This document shows, in pieces, positions 62,296-64,000 of a DNA stretch of 64,000 nt. Positions within the stretch are counted from its first letter, which is position 1. Every line of letters begins with the position of its first letter. The notes under the pieces were generated by a model. The model had not been told where the DNA came from. It worked only from the letters and a program-made list of their open reading frames with translations, and did not search any database. A program made the translations under genes and the position numbers. Location: assembly GCA_009733775.1 (NCBI GenBank), contig WOGZ01000053.1, positions 1 to 64,000 on the forward strand, read 5' to 3'. Source of the stretch: Alectoria sarmentosa (lineage: Eukaryota; Ascomycota; Lecanoromycetes; Lecanorales; Parmeliaceae).

Positions 62296-64000
62296 GATGC
62301 TACGTTTTTAGAAAAGGAACGTTTTTATAATAAAAATCAAAAAGAAAAACGAGTTATAAACGATAACGAATTATGAATATAATGATGATTATTAAGAAAA
62401 GCTATAAAAAGAAAGATTTGTTTTATAAATATTAATGTTAAGCTTTTTGTTAAATTAAGTTTTTCTCAACATTTTTTTTTTAAAAAAAAAAGATCTTACG
62501 TTCTCGTAAATTTATTTTTTATTAATATCTTCGAAATTTGCGTTTCATATTAATATTTTAACCCTTAATCGAAAAGAAATTTTATGTTTATTTTTTCATT
62601 TTGTAATTGTTTGCGCGTTTTCTAATGAGAACGATATATTTTAAAATAAACGTTTAAAAAAGTTAATATAAATTCGATATTAATAAATGTTAATTTTTTG
62701 TTCGAATAATCTTCTTTGCATGTTTTTAATTTTGAGAAAAAAAAAGGCGAAATTCTCGACGACAAAACATAATTATTATTAATTATTATGAAATTAATTA
62801 AAAATGTACTATTTATTAGAAAAATAGAAAAATTTTCGAATTTCTCATTAATAACGTATTTTTAATTTTTTTTTTCAATTGATTAGAAATTAAGTGTAAG
62901 CGTGATTTTATTAAAAGAATTTGCGAAAATCGATGTTATATTTGATGATGATGGGTTTGCGAAAGTTTCTGCGAAAGTAATTCGACTTATAAAAGTTCTC
63001 GATTAATCGATTAATTATAAATCAATGTATTTTTTATCTTTTTTATTTAAGAACGTTTTATCACGAACATCGTTATTATTAAACAATCTTTCATTATTCA
63101 ATTATTAATTATCGATTTAAGCGTTTAAATTTGAAATAAGTAAATCATTTTTCGAATGAAGAAAGATGCGAATTACGAAAAATGAATATCTTTTTTCGAA
63201 GAATTCGCATACTTCGTTCGTGGGGTTTAATATTTTATTTATAATAATCGTATATTTCTTCGAGAAAGCTTTAATGCTCGTTAAAACGTTTTTCGCATTT
63301 TTAACTTTTATGACTTTCGTGTTCAAATAATTATTTAATATTTTTATAATTTTCAATAAACGTTACGCGATTAACAATCGTTTTTGTAATAAATTTATCA
63401 TCGCGTGTATACTTTTTATCGCGTTTATTAAACGAAAAAACTTCATCTTTACTCTCCTCAATTTTTAACGCAATTTCGCATTTTCTTAATATAATTTTAT
63501 ATTTTTTTTTTCTATTTTGTTTTCTTTTTTAATAAAAGTTTTTTATCTTTTTTCGATTTATACTCATTTATTAATATTATAAACTTTTTTTACGATGTTT
63601 TCATTATTTATTTCTTTTCTTCATTTTCGTTTTTCGAAATTATAATGTTTTTCAATTTATTAATTTTAAAATCTTTAAAATTCTTTAACACATTAATTAA
63701 CTTTTTTTTTTTCGCAATATTTAAATAAACGTGTTTGATATTTAAAATAAAAAGATTTAATATTTAAATAAACGAATTCGATATTTAAATAATTAAATTC
63801 GATGTTTGAATAAACGTATTCGACGTTTAAATAAACGTATTCAATATTTAAATAAATGAATTCGATATTTAAATAAACGAGTTTCATATTTGAGTAATTG
63901 AAATAAACGAATTTAATATTAAAATAAATGAATTCGATATTTAAATAAAAGAAAATATAAGCATAATAAACGACTTTTCATAATAATAATTATTATTTTA
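62296..64000. other. 1.7 kb AT-rich DNA at the right end, unassigned, with a terminal tandem array
   Basis: No coding relic recognised. The 79-codon minus frame at 63,117-63,356 is Lys/Asn/Ile-rich without a known domain. Some G-rich patches remain (e.g. GATGATGGGTTTGCG near 62,950). Confidence 0.5.
63717..63950. repeat. ~24-27-bp tandem array, ~9 units
   Basis: Units follow GATATTTAAATAAACGAATTC with point changes and one or two indels. On the minus strand it produces a YLNIEFVYLNIEYVYLNVEY-type peptide repeat, a by-product of the array. Confidence 0.85.

Overview
The window looks like nuclear DNA of a filamentous ascomycete (Pezizomycotina; a leotiomycete is my best guess, from recall of similar proteins only). 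It has a two-speed layout. About 10.8 kb (roughly 13,180-23,960) is balanced in base composition and carries four intron-containing housekeeping genes. The remaining ~53 kb is extremely AT-rich and consists of decayed LTR retrotransposons and tandem repeats. The decay is almost all C:G to T:A transitions and nonsense codons, as expected from repeat-induced point mutation (RIP). Almost no flanking reading frame is a real gene; most are chance frames in AT-rich DNA.

Left flank (1-13,180): a Ty1/copia relic on + (1-~2,935, entering from outside the window); two adjacent diverged copies of a ~0.7-0.8 kb repeat (3,415-4,938); a Gypsy relic on - (~5,000-9,190, RT near 6,400-6,900); and a compact 468-bp element (9,194-9,661) with two 156-bp terminal repeats, a 156-bp interior and a 5-bp target duplication. 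About 3.5 kb of unassigned AT-rich DNA follows.

Gene island: a Nudix hydrolase of the ADP-sugar pyrophosphatase type (+, 13,992-15,053), a Rom2-type Rho1 GEF with DEP, DH, PH and CNH domains (-, 15,679-19,517), the V-ATPase proteolipid subunit c' (VMA11; +, 20,222-21,108) and a PKA-type catalytic kinase (+, 21,801-23,535). I derived exon-intron structures by hand and every junction keeps frame. Nudix and ROM2 converge; ROM2 and VMA11 diverge from a ~700-bp shared promoter region. ROM2 and the PKA-type kinase both belong to growth and stress signalling, but nothing here shows they act together.

Right flank (23,960-64,000): a 3' fragment of Gypsy family 'G2' on - lies directly beside the island (24,091-~25,680), followed by a G2 5' LTR on + (25,688). 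A complete 11,033-bp chromodomain Gypsy element ('G1', 28,901-39,933; 258-bp LTRs, 5-bp target duplication) follows. Then come a complete 7,073-bp G2 element (45,602-52,674; 204-bp LTRs, 5-bp target duplication) and a second, more mutated G2 body without LTRs (~56,232-62,295). Unassigned AT-rich DNA with several short tandem arrays fills the gaps.

The most interesting signals are: (i) the mutation pattern, which appears to spare CpG and turns tryptophan codons into TGA or TAA rather than TAG; (ii) the miniature LTR element; (iii) about 3 kb of extra, once-coding-looking sequence between the chromodomain and the 3' LTR of G1; and (iv) opposite strand bias of the mutations in G1 and in the complete G2 copy. 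I saw no tRNA, rRNA or CRISPR array.
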